From contig OW204005.1 in the NCBI GenBank assembly GCA_934047225.1, positions 21,088,396-21,152,395 on the forward strand: a DNA stretch of 64,000 bases, in the 5' to 3' direction. A model generated the notes under the pieces. The model was not told the DNA's origin. It saw only the letters and a program-made list of their open reading frames with translations, and ran no database searches. Position 1 is the first letter of the stretch; each line of letters starts with the position of its first letter. Both the position numbers and the translations under genes were made by a program. Below are positions 62,785 through 64,000 of the stretch, piece by piece. Source of the DNA: Ypsolopha sequella (lineage: Eukaryota > Arthropoda > Insecta > Lepidoptera > Ypsolophidae).

Positions 62785-63363
62785 CCAATGTGTCTGTATT
62801 TGGTAAATATAACGTCGGTAAGGCATCTGCTTTTAAACGTCTCCATTTTAAAGTTTCGTTTGGTCCAAAGGAATCCGGCGTAAAGTGTTTCGAACAAATA
62901 TGACTGCTTTTTTTAATTGCCCAATTTGGTCAAATTATTCGTCTAAGCCATTCACTTTTTATTCTTCCTTTTTTGGAAATCTGTAACAAAAAAATATAGC
63001 GATATTTATTCGGCATTATTTTTCTTTTAACTCGCGCTGCAATTAATCTATTATCCTTTATGCATGGCTGCCGCGGGAACCAATGTTCGATAGTTTGCCA
63101 CACGGACTTTAGTACATCACTATGCGCAAAAACATAACCTCTGATAATCGGCAGAAAATCTATATAAAACAGGCAAATATCGGTGTAGAATTGAACACGT
63201 GTATGATTTACAAGAACTACTATTATTGTCACTGAGTTTTAGGTATGATCCTGTAACTTATTAACATAAAAACTATCAGAACTCACCGATGAAATGATAT
63301 TGCTTCATTGTTGTTTTCTTTTCTTCCTGTATGCGATTTACAGCCTTCAATCGCACAAGACAT
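62785..63363 (-). pseudogene. THAP-domain gene of copy 2, broken
   Basis: Exon 1 (63363-63287) is intact with the same CAIEGC start and GTGAGT donor. Exon 2 begins at 62980 after TTACAG. A one-base deletion in the stretch corresponding to EELKSEW gives a TAA, and further on an AGA has become TGA. The zinc ligands of the second half (CSKHF) remain recognisable out of frame. Confidence 0.85.
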
Positions 63364-63800
63364 TTTATTACAATGTTAAAAAAAACAATCAACACAAACA
63401 ATAATAAATCACACTTTCACGAATTTTGAGAGGAAGAGCACCAAAATATTTAATTTCTCTCGGTGAAGCTGTAAACTTTCGCAAAATGCATTAGACATTT
63501 CGATGCCACCAAATTAAGATGTCATGCACGCAACGAACGATATTACAACACAACGATACAATGATGAGACATATTTAATTTGATGGTATTATAATTTTTA
63601 AAATACATCCAAATTACATCCGTCTGACATTTGTTTGGTTCAATCTAGTGACACACCAGGAAAAAATATAAAGTAAGTGCGGTCCGCTGTTTCATTCACT
63701 CGTACACAGGAGTAATTTACGTTAGATGAGTACAATGGCTAATGCCCAGTTCTTATTTTAGTCAGGCTTCTATTTGTATTCCTTATTCTGAGGGAAATAT

Positions 63801-64000
63801 ATAATTTTTTAAAGTCTTGTAATTGTACGATGATTGTTTGCAAAATAAGTAAACTATAAAATGCTGACGCTAAAGTATTACAAAATAATAATCTTTGGAC
63901 AGTTGACTGCACAACTCATAAGCAATGTATTGACTTTTAAGACTTTTGCTTGTATGTAAACAGATCATATACATTTTTTTTCAAATTAAAGAGAGTCCTT
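63801..64000. other. Unassigned AT-rich edge sequence
   Basis: Flanking DNA of P-like copy 2. No frame or repeat recognised before the window ends. Confidence 0.3.

Larger units (their letters stand above)
61605..63792 (-). mobile_element. P-element-like THAP transposon, copy 2, 2188 bp, inverted
   Basis: The same 40-bp ends as copy 1 (one change at the inner edge of the left one, AAACCTGG for AAGCCTGG). The flanks are GGAAATAT on both sides (61597-61604 and 63793-63800), a perfect 8-bp duplication different from that of copy 1. So the two copies arrived independently and were not made by one inverted duplication. The copies appear highly similar over their whole length. Confidence 0.92.

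Noticed and set aside
57876..63792. One large inverted duplication or a single 5.9-kb foldback transposon
   Set aside because: Each arm has its own pair of ends and its own different 8-bp duplication, so these are two separate insertions.

Overview
The window looks like AT-rich, gene-poor nuclear DNA from an insect, most probably a moth or butterfly. The evidence is the mix of repeats: many short TTAA-flanked elements, the very abundant 'GGGTTCCGTACC' and 'GAGTCxGACTCGCACTTGGCCGG' repeat, LINE 3' ends with short microsatellite tails, a Helitron-like 3' end finishing in CAAAAGCTAGT, and spliceosomal introns. The lepidopteran assignment rests on my recall of these families, not on a search. I found no convincing host protein-coding gene. 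Almost every longer reading frame belongs to a mobile element or is a chance frame.

Layout. 0-15 kb: LINE 3' ends, copies of the F, G, J, K, U and A repeats, a 24-bp minisatellite (5.3-5.5 kb), a LINE C-terminal remnant (9.4-10 kb), nested inverted-repeat elements (10.6-11.3 kb) and a LINE 3' end that splits a J repeat (11.5-12.3 kb). 15.9-18 kb: a complete Tc1-type transposon with a DD34E transposase carrying one stop codon, inserted in a TTAA-flanked MITE. 20-31 kb: further MITEs, two tRNA-like sequences, a split reverse transcriptase pseudogene (23.2-23.9 kb) and large palindromes. 32-39 kb: two copies of one LINE (RT domain at 36.7-38.1 kb) and an RNase H-bearing LINE remnant (35.7-36.5 kb). 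39-57 kb: repeats H, G, A2, Y, D, E and two 8-bp-TSD hAT-like elements. 57.9-63.8 kb: two inverted full-length copies of a 2.2-kb P-element-like transposon with 40-bp terminal repeats and perfect 8-bp target duplications. Each holds a THAP DNA-binding-domain gene with introns, intact in the first copy and broken in the second.

The most informative feature is nesting. Several insertions have a matching uninserted copy elsewhere in the same window, so targets and relative order can be read directly: Tc1 into an A3 MITE, A3 into a LINE, D into an RT and into LINE tail E, Y into A2, and a LINE into J. The main candidates for something new are the THAP transposon pair with its conserved opposite-strand frame, and a scattered set of palindromes whose cores resemble hammerhead ribozymes. 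Family letters (A, B, C ...) are local labels coined here, not database names.
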